Position numbers and translations under genes: made by a program
Part shown: piece by piece, positions 1 through 7,770 of the stretch
How positions within the stretch are numbered: position 1 is the first letter of the stretch
How the letters are laid out: each line of letters starts with the position of its first letter
Notes under the pieces: model-generated
What the model saw: the letters and a program-made list of their open reading frames with translations, nothing else
Databases searched by the model: none
What the model was told of the DNA's origin: nothing
Origin: Eubacteriales bacterium
GTDB lineage: Bacteria; Bacillota; Clostridia; Oscillospirales; Acutalibacteraceae
Length of the DNA stretch: 36,285 nucleotides
NCBI GenBank assembly: GCA_029225565.1
Contig: JAQXWS010000072.1
Span: 1 to 36,285, forward strand
Reading direction: 5' to 3'

Positions 1-75
1 TTTCGTTTTTTGCTCAGTCGAGGTACCATCGTACATCTTCCCTCGCAAGAAAACGAAATTCAATCCCATTTCTCG
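1..75 (-). repeat. Dispersed palindromic repeat R1, copy 1
   Basis: The reverse complement of this stretch matches 22792-22866 at about 71 of 75 positions by hand alignment. The four differences all fall in the central loop. The outer arms TTTCGTTTT and AAAACGAAA are complementary, with an inner GAGG/CCTC pairing, so the unit can fold into a long imperfect hairpin. It may extend left of the window. It lies outside any gene, downstream of the Nim-like gene. Whether it acts as a terminator, processing site or selfish palindrome is unknown. Confidence 0.8.
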
Positions 76-82
76 AAGTCTG

Positions 83-151
83 TCAGCGTGTAGAAATTTA
101 TAATTTGACTTTTTCTACATGCTGAGGCTCAGGGAGCAAAATCCCTGAGCC
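83..151 (-). terminator. Two adjacent hairpins downstream of the Nim-like gene
   Basis: The first hairpin pairs 83-96 with 112-125 (TCAGCGTGTAGAAA / TTTCTACATGCTGA, one G-T wobble). The second pairs 126-135 with 142-151 (GGCTCAGGGA / TCCCTGAGCC, perfect 10 bp). They begin 16 bp after the stop of the minus-strand gene at 167. Neither is followed by a convincing T-run on the minus strand, so the terminator role is an inference from position. Confidence 0.45.
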
Positions 152-166
152 TTAATCTTTGTTGTA

Positions 167-643
167 TTATCGTTCCTGTACTTCTTTTCCGCTGATATGC
201 TCTATTTCTATTTCGAACATCTGAACAGCTTTGCCTGATGACGCCACTACTTCGTTTACCGTCTTTTCATCAGGATAATATTTCATTGCAAGCTCCTTTA
301 CCAACTTAATATTATCCTCCTGATTTTCGACCAAGCGGCATCGTCCAAAGACAACCACACTTTGCAGAAAGGGCGCCCACGATTCTTTTTTTATACTTTC
401 GTTACCGTAAACAGTAAAGCAAGCCTTGTCGCATGCCTTCAGACAATCAACCTTATAGCCTACCCTTGCTCCGTGAAAAATAATCTTGTTTTCTTGTTCG
501 TTATACAAATAATTTATCGGTATGGCATAGGGATAACCGTTATCACCGTTAACTGCCAAAACGCCGCGTTTGGAATGACGAAGCAGCTCCTTTGATGCGT
601 CAATACTGATTTCATTTTTCTTTCTTCTCATTGTTCTGAACAT
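167..643 (-). CDS. Pyridoxamine 5'-phosphate oxidase family protein (NimA-like flavoprotein)
   Basis: A protein of about 158 residues with the split-barrel FMN-binding fold. It begins with basic residues and a segment like GVLAVNGDNGYPYAIPINY, followed by a KIIFHGARVGYKVDCLKA-type strand. Both are typical of the family that includes NimA 5-nitroimidazole reductases and many uncharacterised flavoproteins. The start at 643 is chosen because GAGGT lies seven bases upstream; an in-frame ATG at 685 lacks a good ribosome site. It is the last gene of a minus-strand run after the ABC transporter and its regulator, 78 bp from the regulator, so co-transcription is possible. The substrate cannot be read from sequence, and nitroimidazole resistance should not be assumed. 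Confidence 0.8.
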   Translation of the reverse strand: MFRTMRRKKNEISIDASKELLRHSKRGVLAVNGDNGYPYAIPINYLYNEQENKIIFHGARVGYKVDCLKACDKACFTVYGNESIKKESWAPFLQSVVVFGRCRLVENQEDNIKLVKELAMKYYPDEKTVNEVVASSGKAVQMFEIEIEHISGKEVQER

Positions 644-721
644 ATACTTTACCTCGTGAAAAATAGTTATATCGCAGACTGCCATCGGTAGCCGTCAGAT
701 TTTGCACACTAATATTTTACA

Positions 722-1162
722 TTATTTAGCATCATTTTTTGCAGATGCAAGCTCAATAATTTTACGCATATTGTCCTCAAATGTTTCTGCCGGTACAAGG
801 GCTATACCTTCGTCATCACTCAAAACAATCAATCTTTTGCCGGAAGTAAGATTAAATTTGTCCCTTGCAGACTTGGGAATAACTATTTGGCCTCTGTCGT
901 TGACGGTAACCGAACCCCAAATATTTTTGCCCTTCGGTGCAGGCGGTATCGACCCTATGCCGTCCGCCGTTGATGATTGTATCAGGCTGTCAACGGTAAC
1001 ACCGTATATATTAGCAAGCATACTGCATTTTTCTATATCGGGGATAGTGGCTCCCGCCTCCCATTTTGCATAAGCCTGGCGGGATATATTAATTTTTTCC
1101 GCAACGGCCTCTTGTGAAAATCCGTTGAGATTACGAAGCATTATCAAATTATCCTTTAGCAT
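722..1162 (-). CDS. XRE-family HTH and AbrB/SpoVT domain fusion regulator
   Basis: About 146 residues. Residues ~1-60 form a Cro/C1-type helix-turn-helix (QEAVAEKINISRQAYAKWE). After a short linker, residues ~85-130 form an AbrB-type swapped-hairpin DNA-binding domain (VTVNDRGQIVIPKSARDKF, then an ILV-rich strand). The start at 1162 has AAAGGATG seven bases upstream; the longer ATG at 1195 overlaps the permease and is less likely. It follows the ABC transporter genes in one transcription unit, suggesting it controls that operon. Two different DNA-binding folds in one chain is uncommon but recurs in Clostridia, as far as I recall. The effector is unknown. Confidence 0.85.
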   Translation of the reverse strand: MLKDNLIMLRNLNGFSQEAVAEKINISRQAYAKWEAGATIPDIEKCSMLANIYGVTVDSLIQSSTADGIGSIPPAPKGKNIWGSVTVNDRGQIVIPKSARDKFNLTSGKRLIVLSDDEGIALVPAETFEDNMRKIIELASAKNDAK

Positions 1163-1175
1163 ATTGTTACATCCT

Positions 1176-1829
1176 TTACAAATCAATTTTTTCAAATCTC
1201 CTGCATGAGATATTATAAGTGATAACGCTTAAAAGTGCAAATAACGCAATACCCGCTAACAGTAATATCACTTGCTCGGTTAAATTCTCTGTTCCAAAAG
1301 CGTTCAGCCAACTAAGCTTGGGAATGTGATGCAGGGCTTCGCCTGTTCCAATAGTAAAAAATGCAATAACGATATAGGTCAAAAACGGCGGACCGTACTT
1401 GTAGGCGGTTTTGAAAAAGCCTCCGACAAATACTATGTTGAATATACCGAACAGAAAGAATGCCAACCCCAGAGCAAAGCAATTTGCATTCATCATAGCA
1501 TTACTTGTATAAGCAGGAATGTCCGACAACAAAGTCATTCTGATTACTGTTACAATTCCCATTAACAGCAGACTGCATATCTCAACAAAACACACAAACA
1601 ACAGTTTTCCTTTGACTACATCCTTTTTGGCAATGGGAAGCAGGGCAGAAAACAAAATATCATTTGTTTCCCTTGCGTTTTGAAAGCTTTGAAATATGCC
1701 GAGGGTAACAAAAAATACACCGCAAAGAATAGGATAGCCGGGGATAAAAAACATAAGTCCAAAGACTATAAAGAAAAACGATAATGAAGACGCACTCAGC
1801 TTTAGCTCTTTAATCAAAATATTAAACAT
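1176..1829 (-). CDS. ABC-2 type transporter permease subunit
   Basis: About 217 residues, strongly hydrophobic, with roughly six membrane segments (around residues 15-50 as two segments, then about 80-100, 115-140, 150-170 and 185-205). No enzymatic motif is visible. The start at 1829 overlaps the ATPase stop by 8 bp and has AGAGGTG upstream, indicating translational coupling. An in-frame ATG at 1889 would overlap the ATPase by 68 bp and is rejected. It pairs with the ATPase at 1822-2544 to form an exporter of the ABC-2 class. Such pairs next to small regulators often export antimicrobial peptides or drugs, but the substrate here is not determinable. Confidence 0.82.
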   Translation of the reverse strand: MFNILIKELKLSASSLSFFFIVFGLMFFIPGYPILCGVFFVTLGIFQSFQNARETNDILFSALLPIAKKDVVKGKLLFVCFVEICSLLLMGIVTVIRMTLLSDIPAYTSNAMMNANCFALGLAFFLFGIFNIVFVGGFFKTAYKYGPPFLTYIVIAFFTIGTGEALHHIPKLSWLNAFGTENLTEQVILLLAGIALFALLSVITYNISCRRFEKIDL

Positions 1830-2544
1830 TGTCAGCACCTCTTTCCATACGGAGTATCGCCTCTTCAAGACTTTCTCCGTTATTTGCATATTCGGTCATA
1901 AAGCATTCCTTTTTTAGAGAGGCGACGATTTTTCCGTTTGATATATAAACAATATTGTCGGCACATTTTTCTATATCCGAAATTATGTGTGTAGAAAAGA
2001 ATATTGCAACACCATCCTGCTTTAGCCGTGTAAAAATGTCCAGCAGCTCATCCCTCGAAAAAGGATCCAAACCGCTTGTCGGCTCGTCAAGGATAATGAT
2101 TTTTGCATTGTGTGAAAGTGCAATCAACAGATTGCATTTTACCCTCATACCCTCCGACAACTGATTTGCGGTTTTGTTCTCGTCTATTCCAAACAAATCG
2201 AGATATTTGTGACAAGCGTTATCATCCCAAGTATCATAAAACCTGCTGACTGTTTTTATAACATCCTTTATCTTTTTTCTGGGATACCAGTTAATCGAAC
2301 CGGTAGAGTAACCGATGTGCTTCTTTATTTCCCTTTCGTTTTCATATAACGATTTGCCAAAGTAAGTAATTTCGCCGCTGTCAGGGTGAACGAGATTCAG
2401 CATTGATTTAATGGTAGTTGTTTTTCCTGCGCCGTTTCTTCCTACAAAGCCTGTAATCCTGCCTTCTTCAATATCTAAGCAGATATTGCTCAGCTTAAAA
2501 GCAGGATATGCTTTATTCAGATTGTTAATTGTTACAATACCCAT
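1822..2544 (-). CDS. ABC transporter ATP-binding protein (ABC-2 exporter)
   Basis: 240 residues with all ATPase motifs: Walker A GRNGAGKTT near residue 34, a signature segment LSEGMRVK near residue 130, Walker B IIILDEPTSGLD near residue 150 and a switch histidine in FFSTHIIS. The signature is LSEGM rather than LSGGQ, common in the CcmA/YtrB-like subclass. GGGAG lies six bases before the ATG. It is the first gene of the minus-strand operon (ATPase, permease, regulator, perhaps Nim-like) and has a good sigma-A promoter upstream. Confidence 0.92.
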   Translation of the reverse strand: MGIVTINNLNKAYPAFKLSNICLDIEEGRITGFVGRNGAGKTTTIKSMLNLVHPDSGEITYFGKSLYENEREIKKHIGYSTGSINWYPRKKIKDVIKTVSRFYDTWDDNACHKYLDLFGIDENKTANQLSEGMRVKCNLLIALSHNAKIIILDEPTSGLDPFSRDELLDIFTRLKQDGVAIFFSTHIISDIEKCADNIVYISNGKIVASLKKECFMTEYANNGESLEEAILRMERGADNV

Positions 2545-2575
2545 ATTTTGCTCCCAATGTTTGATTTGTATGAAT

Positions 2576-2604
2576 ATTGTAAACTTAACTTAACATAATT
2601 TCAA
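2576..2604 (-). promoter_or_regulatory. Sigma-A promoter of the ABC transporter operon
   Basis: On the minus strand, TTGAAA, a 17-base spacer and TACAAT lie about 35 bp before the ATPase start. The spacer holds a short tandem GTTAAGTTAAG, a possible operator for the XRE-AbrB regulator. Between here and 2831 (about 230 bp) I see only a weak inverted repeat, CAACCAA at 2602 with TTGGTTG at 2644, and no credible gene. Confidence 0.6.
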
Positions 2605-2831
2605 CCAACCGAAAATGACATATTTTGATAATTTTTGTTATGTTTGGTTGCTAAAAGCAGAAATTTTCGTCGTACCGACAATACAAACAATCTGATAACC
2701 AAAGCAAAGGGCCTCCTGTACTGTCATTTGTACTTTCTATTATACACAAATATTAATTACCGTTCAACATTTGTTGTTTTGGCTAAAAATCAGCGAAAGC
2801 CAAAACAGCGGGAGTTGAACTTTCGTTTTTG

Positions 2832-2860
2832 TTGCATAAAGGGGCAAAATATGTTACTAT
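2832..2860 (+). promoter_or_regulatory. Candidate sigma-A promoter for the leader and PHP gene
   Basis: TTGCAT, a 17-base spacer and TACTAT. The predicted transcript would start near 2867, contain a small AGGAT/ATCCT inverted repeat at about 2869-2882, and then the structured leader at 2903-3065. Spacing and position are good; the match to consensus is moderate. Confidence 0.5.
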
Positions 2861-2902
2861 GCCAATATAGGATAACAATCCTCAATAATGAATGGAAAGT
2901 AG

Positions 2903-3065
2903 AGTGAAAAATCACACTATCCGATTATATTGCCGTCAAAATTTGCCTGTGGCATAATTTTGAGATGGCTAAATTCCCATTATACGCATTATCCGGCTAC
3001 AATAAGGCGTTAGGAATCTTTAATTATACTATTTGTAGCCGGGAAAGGCTATGGGAATTAGTATG
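2903..3065 (+). promoter_or_regulatory. Structured leader element, copy 1 (upstream of PHP gene)
   Basis: This 163-nt stretch is repeated at 24931-25097, with about 14 substitutions and three small gaps by hand alignment. Four helices can be drawn: an AGTG/CACT hairpin at the 5' end; an 11-bp hairpin pairing 2937-2947 with 2951-2962 with one bulged T; a short hairpin around 2984-3010, imperfect here and perfect in copy 2; and a long-range pairing of CCGGCTACAA (2993-3002) with TTGTAGCCGG (3033-3042). The last two cannot form together without a pseudoknot. The element ends at the start codon, and its 3' arm abuts the purine-rich ribosome-binding region. I recognise no named riboswitch family. 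Confidence 0.7.
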
Positions 3066-4055
3066 AAAAAATGGTACAAGGGCGATACCCATCTGCACAC
3101 AACAAATTCCGACGGTGCCATGAGCGTTGACACACTCATATCCGAATGCAAAAAAATCGGTCTGGAATATATGATAATAACGGACCACAACTACAACTCT
3201 GTAGAAAAGAGCTACTACGACGGAGATATGCTGGTTATCCAAGGTCAGGAGCTGACCCACGAAAACGGCCATGTAAATGTATGGGGCGAAAAGGTGCCCC
3301 ACGAGCCACCCCACCAGCTTGAAACAGCCGATGACTATGCCGATATTATCGCAAAATGCAAGGAGGCAGGCGCCACAGTATCAATGAATCACCCATTCTG
3401 TTCCAACTGTCCGTTCCTGCTGGATATGGAGGCATACCCGTTTGATTGCGTGGAGGTATGGAACACCATACAGCACTCGGATAATGTAAAAAACAGGGAC
3501 TGGTGGGTACAGCAGCTGCTGAAGGGACACCGAATTGCAGCTGTAGGCGGCTCCGACCACCACAGATACTATGCCGGAATATCCCTACTGGCAGTACCCA
3601 CAACCTATGTACTGGCAGAGGAAAAAACAAAAGATGCTATTTTGCAGGCACTGCGTGAAGGCCGTAGCGTAGTAACCAATTCGCCCAAAGCCGGTATGAT
3701 TTACCTGACGGTAGGCGACTCCCAGGTTGGCGATACAGCAAAGCTCAGCGATTGCAAAACCGCCGATATAAAGGTGACTAAGTTGAAAAAAGGACACCGT
3801 GTGGTAATCTACAACAATGACAAGATTATATACAAGCATGTGGCAAAAAAATACACCGAGGAATTCTATGCCTCGGCAGAGATTACCGAGCCCGGATTCA
3901 TCCGTGCAGAGATAGAATACGACCTGAATCCCGTTATGGACAAGCTGATGATATTCGGCGAAAAGACTTTTATGGGCAAGCGCGGAAAAGAAACCGACAC
4001 AAAGAAAATGCCTACCCTGTTCTGGGCATTCACCAACCCAATCTGGATAGAATAA
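3063..4055 (+). CDS. PHP-domain metallohydrolase, CehA/McbA family
   Basis: About 330 residues. Metal-binding motifs of the PHP fold are in order: DTHLHTTNSDG near the N-terminus, ITDHN, GQELT, NHPF and GSDHH. The C-terminal third is a beta-rich region common in the CehA/McbA family. These enzymes hydrolyse phospho- or carboxyl-ester bonds using a trinuclear metal centre, but the substrate here is unknown. There is no signal peptide, so it is probably cytoplasmic. Two in-frame ATGs (3051 and 3063) are both conserved in the repeated leader. The second is preferred because the equivalent second ATG in copy 2 gives the normal FucU N-terminus. Its leader is shared with the fucose mutarotase gene, hinting at common control with host-sugar use. 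Confidence 0.87.
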   Translation: MKKWYKGDTHLHTTNSDGAMSVDTLISECKKIGLEYMIITDHNYNSVEKSYYDGDMLVIQGQELTHENGHVNVWGEKVPHEPPHQLETADDYADIIAKCKEAGATVSMNHPFCSNCPFLLDMEAYPFDCVEVWNTIQHSDNVKNRDWWVQQLLKGHRIAAVGGSDHHRYYAGISLLAVPTTYVLAEEKTKDAILQALREGRSVVTNSPKAGMIYLTVGDSQVGDTAKLSDCKTADIKVTKLKKGHRVVIYNNDKIIYKHVAKKYTEEFYASAEITEPGFIRAEIEYDLNPVMDKLMIFGEKTFMGKRGKETDTKKMPTLFWAFTNPIWIE

Positions 4056-4076
4056 TACGCAAAACATTGCAAAAAA

Positions 4077-4230
4077 AAAGTGGCTTAGATTCATCATTAG
4101 ATGTCTAAGCCACTTTTATAATCTCCACGAGTGCGATAAATCGCACCCACCTTTCTTTACATAAGAGAGGCAGAAATCGGTTAAATACTGTATTATTTTG
4201 CGTGGTTCAACCCACTTTATCGACAGTCTG
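4077..4230 (+). repeat. Composite palindromic repeat R2-R3, copy A
   Basis: R2 is a 40-nt hairpin (4077-4116): 13-bp stem AAAGTGGCTTAGA/TCTAAGCCACTTT around the loop TTCATCATTAGATG. R3 (4117-4230) holds a second hairpin, GTGCGA/TCGCAC, and ends in CACTTTATCGACAGTCTG. The same arrangement occurs at 22874-23026. R3 keeps its orientation there, but the R2 loop is exactly reverse-complemented and a stem pair changes from T-A to C-G. R2 lies 21 bp after the PHP stop codon and could terminate that transcript; its T-run is only about five bases. Confidence 0.85.
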
Positions 4231-4232
4231 AA

Positions 4233-4256
4233 ACGGTATAGCTTTTGCTATACCGT
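4233..4256 (-). terminator. Hairpin downstream of the GH112 gene
   Basis: Perfect 10-bp stem ACGGTATAGC/GCTATACCGT with a 4-base loop, 13 bp after the minus-strand stop at 4270. On the minus strand it is followed by only TTTC, so it is a weak candidate intrinsic terminator. It abuts the end of repeat R3, the same relation seen between a hairpin and an R3 end at 8366-8412. Confidence 0.45.
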
Positions 4257-4269
4257 CGTGCATTGTCTA

Positions 4270-6465
4270 TCAGTCATTGATTTGGTACCACTTGATTTCG
4301 TTTGCGTCCAAGTGAAGGTCAAAGCCGGTGCCGTCACCCACATAAACGGTGGTATCCTGGGGCTCATAGGTATTGTTGACAACACAATACTTGCCGTTTT
4401 TAACATAGGCGTGAACCTCGACATTGTAGTTGGTGGAGTACCAGCGCAGCAGTTGGTCTTCTGCATTTGCGCTCCAAAGAACTGCACGATAAAGTACACG
4501 GCTGTTCTCAAAGGAATACGGCAGGCCGCTGATATATACTCCCCTGCCCTTGCCAAAGGTCTTGACAGCCATCTGCACTTCCTCTGCATGGCGAACAGCA
4601 AAGGGCAGCTCGGTTGCATTTTGGATAAGGACGGTAGTACCCTCCAGGGCTACAATATTCTTTTTGCCCTCGCCAAAATCAACATTGCCGTCGGTATCGG
4701 CAAGAATAAAGTGGTCCCTGTGCTCCTGAGTATTGTATCTGCGGGTGTTGAGAGTAAATCCGTTTTCTCGCTCGACGCCGAGAATATCGTCCAACTGGAA
4801 GAACTTGCCCTGCCACTGATGAGCCGCAGGCTCACCAACACCGATAAAGCCGCCGCCGTTATAAACAAACTCCTTTACCGCAGTTACAATTTCCTCGTCT
4901 GCCCAGTACTCGCCGCCACTCTGGGCAGTATCGGCATCGCCCACATTGATGATTACATCAATATCGTCAAGCAGAGCCTTGTTGCTTTTTATATCATCAA
5001 AGCTGATAAAAGACACATCAAAGGGAGCGCCGCTAAGCGCCTCAATAACGCCGAAGTATGAATAATTCTGTCTGTAATACAGTCCGTGATGCACCATGTG
5101 GTTGGACCAAGAACGCATTTTGCCCCAGCAATTCAGTACTGCCACCCTTTTTACACAATATGGGGTAACGCCCTGAATATTATCATAAAGAGTGCGGAAT
5201 TCGTCACAGACATCCTCAATATAGTCCATAAATTCCGGGAACTTAAGCGCCAGCTTGAGGTATCCGCCGTACCCGATACGCTGAATAGGACTGCGCAAAA
5301 TCGCGCGGCGGGCTGTTACCCAATTAACCTTTGCCTCATAAATCGGGTCACCGCCATCGCAAAATACATCCGGGAAGAAATAAGGCAAAAATCTGCCCTC
5401 GGTGTACTTTACATTCTTTATATCACTAAAGAGGCGGAGTGTAGCACCGTTGCCTACGCTGCCGACAACTGCGTCAAGACCTATAGAGGCGAAGTCCTCC
5501 ATAAACGGCTCCATACCAATCCAGTGGTCGCCCATAAACATCATGGCTTCCTTGCCGTATTCATGGACAATGTCCACCATCTCCTTGGCAAGTGCGGCAA
5601 CCTCTCGCATTTGGAATTTTTGGAAATCCTTGAATTCCTTGGAGGGAACGCGATAGGTATTGTTCATATATCCCTGGTCAATTATGAATTCGGGACGGAA
5701 CTTGTAGCCCACCTCCTGCTCAAACTGCTCAAGAATATACGGGCTGACAGATGCCGAATATCCAAACCAATCCACAAACTTTTCTCTGGCAAGCTCGTCA
5801 AAAACCAGCGTAAACTGGTGGAAAAATGTGGTAAATCTGACCACATCCACATAGTCATGAGAGTCCAAAAATCGGCGAAGTCTGTCCAATGAATGGGCTC
5901 TGGTCTTAGGCTGGCGAACATCAAAGGTAATCTGCGGCTCAACATCCCACTCGTTAACAACTGCGTTGTACATATGTACCGGGTCCCACATAATATAAGC
6001 CAAAAAGCTGACTGTATATTGGTGGAACCGAACAGGCCTTGTGATAACAACATTGCCGTCAGCCTCATCATAATGCCAGGCGTCGGCAGGCAGCGGCTTG
6101 CCTGTGGTACGGTCCATAACCTCCCACCAACGGGTAATATCGTCGTGATTATTGACCTTAAGCATATCGGGATAAAGATGGCTCATAAGATGAATTTTGA
6201 GTGTATCCTCGGTAGCTGTATAAAACGGAGTCATAATATACATCTGCTGAACCTCGTCGGGGTTTGCCTTTGCCCACTCATTGTCCTTGCGAGTAGTATA
6301 ATATGTGGCATATACCTTTGCACCGGTGTCCCTCAACTCCTGTGGAAACTCCGTGCCGTCACAGTCACGGATAGCGTCTGCTCCCCACTTGTCCATAACC
6401 TCCAGCGTTTCCTGCACTACATCCATATCGGTAGGAATAGTAACGCGTCCCTTTTTGATTGCCAT
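4270..6465 (-). CDS. GH112 1,3-beta-galactosyl-N-acetylhexosamine phosphorylase
   Basis: 731 residues, the usual length for lacto-N-biose/galacto-N-biose phosphorylase. It resembles this family along its whole length (N-terminal KKGRVTIPTDMD, then a TIM barrel, then beta domains). The motif MGDHWIG places an aspartate at residue 313, the same number as the general acid reported for the Bifidobacterium longum enzyme. The reaction is phosphorolysis of Gal-beta-1,3-GlcNAc (milk) or Gal-beta-1,3-GalNAc (mucin) to galactose 1-phosphate and the free N-acetylhexosamine. No signal peptide, so cytoplasmic. The start has AGAGGT six bases upstream. It lies 12 bp after the GH136-like gene, last in a three-gene operon. 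Preference between the two disaccharides cannot be called. Confidence 0.93.
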   Translation of the reverse strand: MAIKKGRVTIPTDMDVVQETLEVMDKWGADAIRDCDGTEFPQELRDTGAKVYATYYTTRKDNEWAKANPDEVQQMYIMTPFYTATEDTLKIHLMSHLYPDMLKVNNHDDITRWWEVMDRTTGKPLPADAWHYDEADGNVVITRPVRFHQYTVSFLAYIMWDPVHMYNAVVNEWDVEPQITFDVRQPKTRAHSLDRLRRFLDSHDYVDVVRFTTFFHQFTLVFDELAREKFVDWFGYSASVSPYILEQFEQEVGYKFRPEFIIDQGYMNNTYRVPSKEFKDFQKFQMREVAALAKEMVDIVHEYGKEAMMFMGDHWIGMEPFMEDFASIGLDAVVGSVGNGATLRLFSDIKNVKYTEGRFLPYFFPDVFCDGGDPIYEAKVNWVTARRAILRSPIQRIGYGGYLKLALKFPEFMDYIEDVCDEFRTLYDNIQGVTPYCVKRVAVLNCWGKMRSWSNHMVHHGLYYRQNYSYFGVIEALSGAPFDVSFISFDDIKSNKALLDDIDVIINVGDADTAQSGGEYWADEEIVTAVKEFVYNGGGFIGVGEPAAHQWQGKFFQLDDILGVERENGFTLNTRRYNTQEHRDHFILADTDGNVDFGEGKKNIVALEGTTVLIQNATELPFAVRHAEEVQMAVKTFGKGRGVYISGLPYSFENSRVLYRAVLWSANAEDQLLRWYSTNYNVEVHAYVKNGKYCVVNNTYEPQDTTVYVGDGTGFDLHLDANEIKWYQIND

Positions 6466-6477
6466 AGTGTACCTCTC

Positions 6478-7770
6478 TTAATCTAATATAGTAATCTTGT
6501 TATTTTTCAAAGTCATTTTGCCGTGATTTCTCTTGCGTCGCAGGGGCACTCCCTTGCGCATATAGAATTCGTTGTCTGCAACATATGCGTCGGGATTGCC
6601 TGCCGGGCTCAATACTCCGCCCAGGTCGTCATAGCTGACATTGTTGGTAAATGTGTTATGCACGGCCTCGCCCAGACAGAACATCATACAGCCGCCCTCA
6701 TTAAGCCTGGAATAATTATACTTATACACGGTACCGTCGCCGGAGTCGGCGTCATAGGCCATACCGTCCTGGTTGAGTTTTGTGTCCACAGCCTCGTTAT
6801 ACACCAGCAATGCGTCCTTGCATTTCCACGGCCAGATGGCAGCAGCCACCTTGCCCATCCTTTTGCCGGGCTTGGCATAGTATCTGTCGTTCATCTCTGT
6901 TGCACAGGAGTCGGACACATTATGCTCCACCAAAGGTGTCAGCGCATACATAGGAGTGATGGCGTCGCCGCCCACCTCCTTTAAGTAATTGCCGGTGATG
7001 ATAATATTTTCGTTTCCGTATTTTTTGAATATATCTGCTTCGAGATATTTTTTTGCAAAATCTCTGTGGCGATATGTATATCCCACTGCTATACCCCAAC
7101 GGCTGACATTCCTGACATAGCAGCCCTCAACGGTAACGCCGTCGTATCGTGCCACACCGGTGCTGTCCTCGTCCTTGGGCTTAAAGGCGGTCACATATAT
7201 ACCGCCGTTATTCATATGCTTGTTGTAAACATTGCCTGTTACATCATGAACATACAGATTACGCAATGTGACGGAATGGAGCGTTCCCCTGTTTTGTGCC
7301 ACTACGGCAACGCCGGTTCTGTCCATCTTGTCGGGATCGGTATATGCCTCCAGGGTGGTAAATTCCTCCTTGTTGGCAATCTCAATATCACGAATGACAA
7401 TATTCTCCACATCATACAGCAATACCGAGGACGACACATTGCCTCTATATACATGGCCGGCGAAATCCAGCTTTACACCATAATCCTGGTACCAAATGCC
7501 GTTGCCGTTGGTATTGATAAAGGGGGCTCTGTCGCCCTCGCCGTAGGGCGCAATCTCTATAGGCTCGCCGGCAATATCGCCGCACTCCTTGAGATGCAAA
7601 AATTGATTTTCAAACACGGAGCCCATCTGCAGCAAAATCTTGTCCCCGGCATTGATTTGCAGAGTATTAACCTTTGTTAAGGTCTTAAAAGCTGTGTCGG
7701 GAGACAGGCCGTCATTGTTGTCATTTCCGTTAAGAGAGCTGACATAGTATAGCATTGACTTCTTCATCAT
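6478..7770 (-). CDS. Right-handed beta-helix protein resembling GH136 lacto-N-biosidase
   Basis: 430 residues with a beta-helix opening (YYVSSLNGNDNNDGLSPDTAF, GDKILLQMGSVF) and repeated short strands through residue ~400. Residues 335-346 read DGMAYDADSGDG, giving aspartates at 335, 340 and 342. The seven-residue spacing of 335 and 342 matches, from memory, the catalytic Asp pair of LnbX (GH136). GH136 releases lacto-N-biose from glycans, the substrate of the phosphorylase 12 bp downstream. The preceding gene resembles the dedicated chaperone such enzymes need. It has no signal peptide, unlike known secreted lacto-N-biosidases, so it would act on imported oligosaccharides. ATGs at 7770 and 7767 share the GGGAGGAG site. 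Another beta-helix glycosidase or lyase remains possible. Confidence 0.65.
   Translation of the reverse strand: MMKKSMLYYVSSLNGNDNNDGLSPDTAFKTLTKVNTLQINAGDKILLQMGSVFENQFLHLKECGDIAGEPIEIAPYGEGDRAPFINTNGNGIWYQDYGVKLDFAGHVYRGNVSSSVLLYDVENIVIRDIEIANKEEFTTLEAYTDPDKMDRTGVAVVAQNRGTLHSVTLRNLYVHDVTGNVYNKHMNNGGIYVTAFKPKDEDSTGVARYDGVTVEGCYVRNVSRWGIAVGYTYRHRDFAKKYLEADIFKKYGNENIIITGNYLKEVGGDAITPMYALTPLVEHNVSDSCATEMNDRYYAKPGKRMGKVAAAIWPWKCKDALLVYNEAVDTKLNQDGMAYDADSGDGTVYKYNYSRLNEGGCMMFCLGEAVHNTFTNNVSYDDLGGVLSPAGNPDAYVADNEFYMRKGVPLRRKRNHGKMTLKNNKITILD

Noticed and set aside
2635..2907. A 90-residue plus-strand frame in the 2.5-3.0 kb gap
   Set aside because: No ribosome site, unusual composition, and it overlaps the promoter and start of the structured leader.
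4198..6486. Three long plus-strand open frames (287, 268 and 197 residues) opposite the GH112 gene
   Set aside because: They are antisense to a confidently identified full-length enzyme, lack ribosome sites and have low-complexity, unrecognisable translations.
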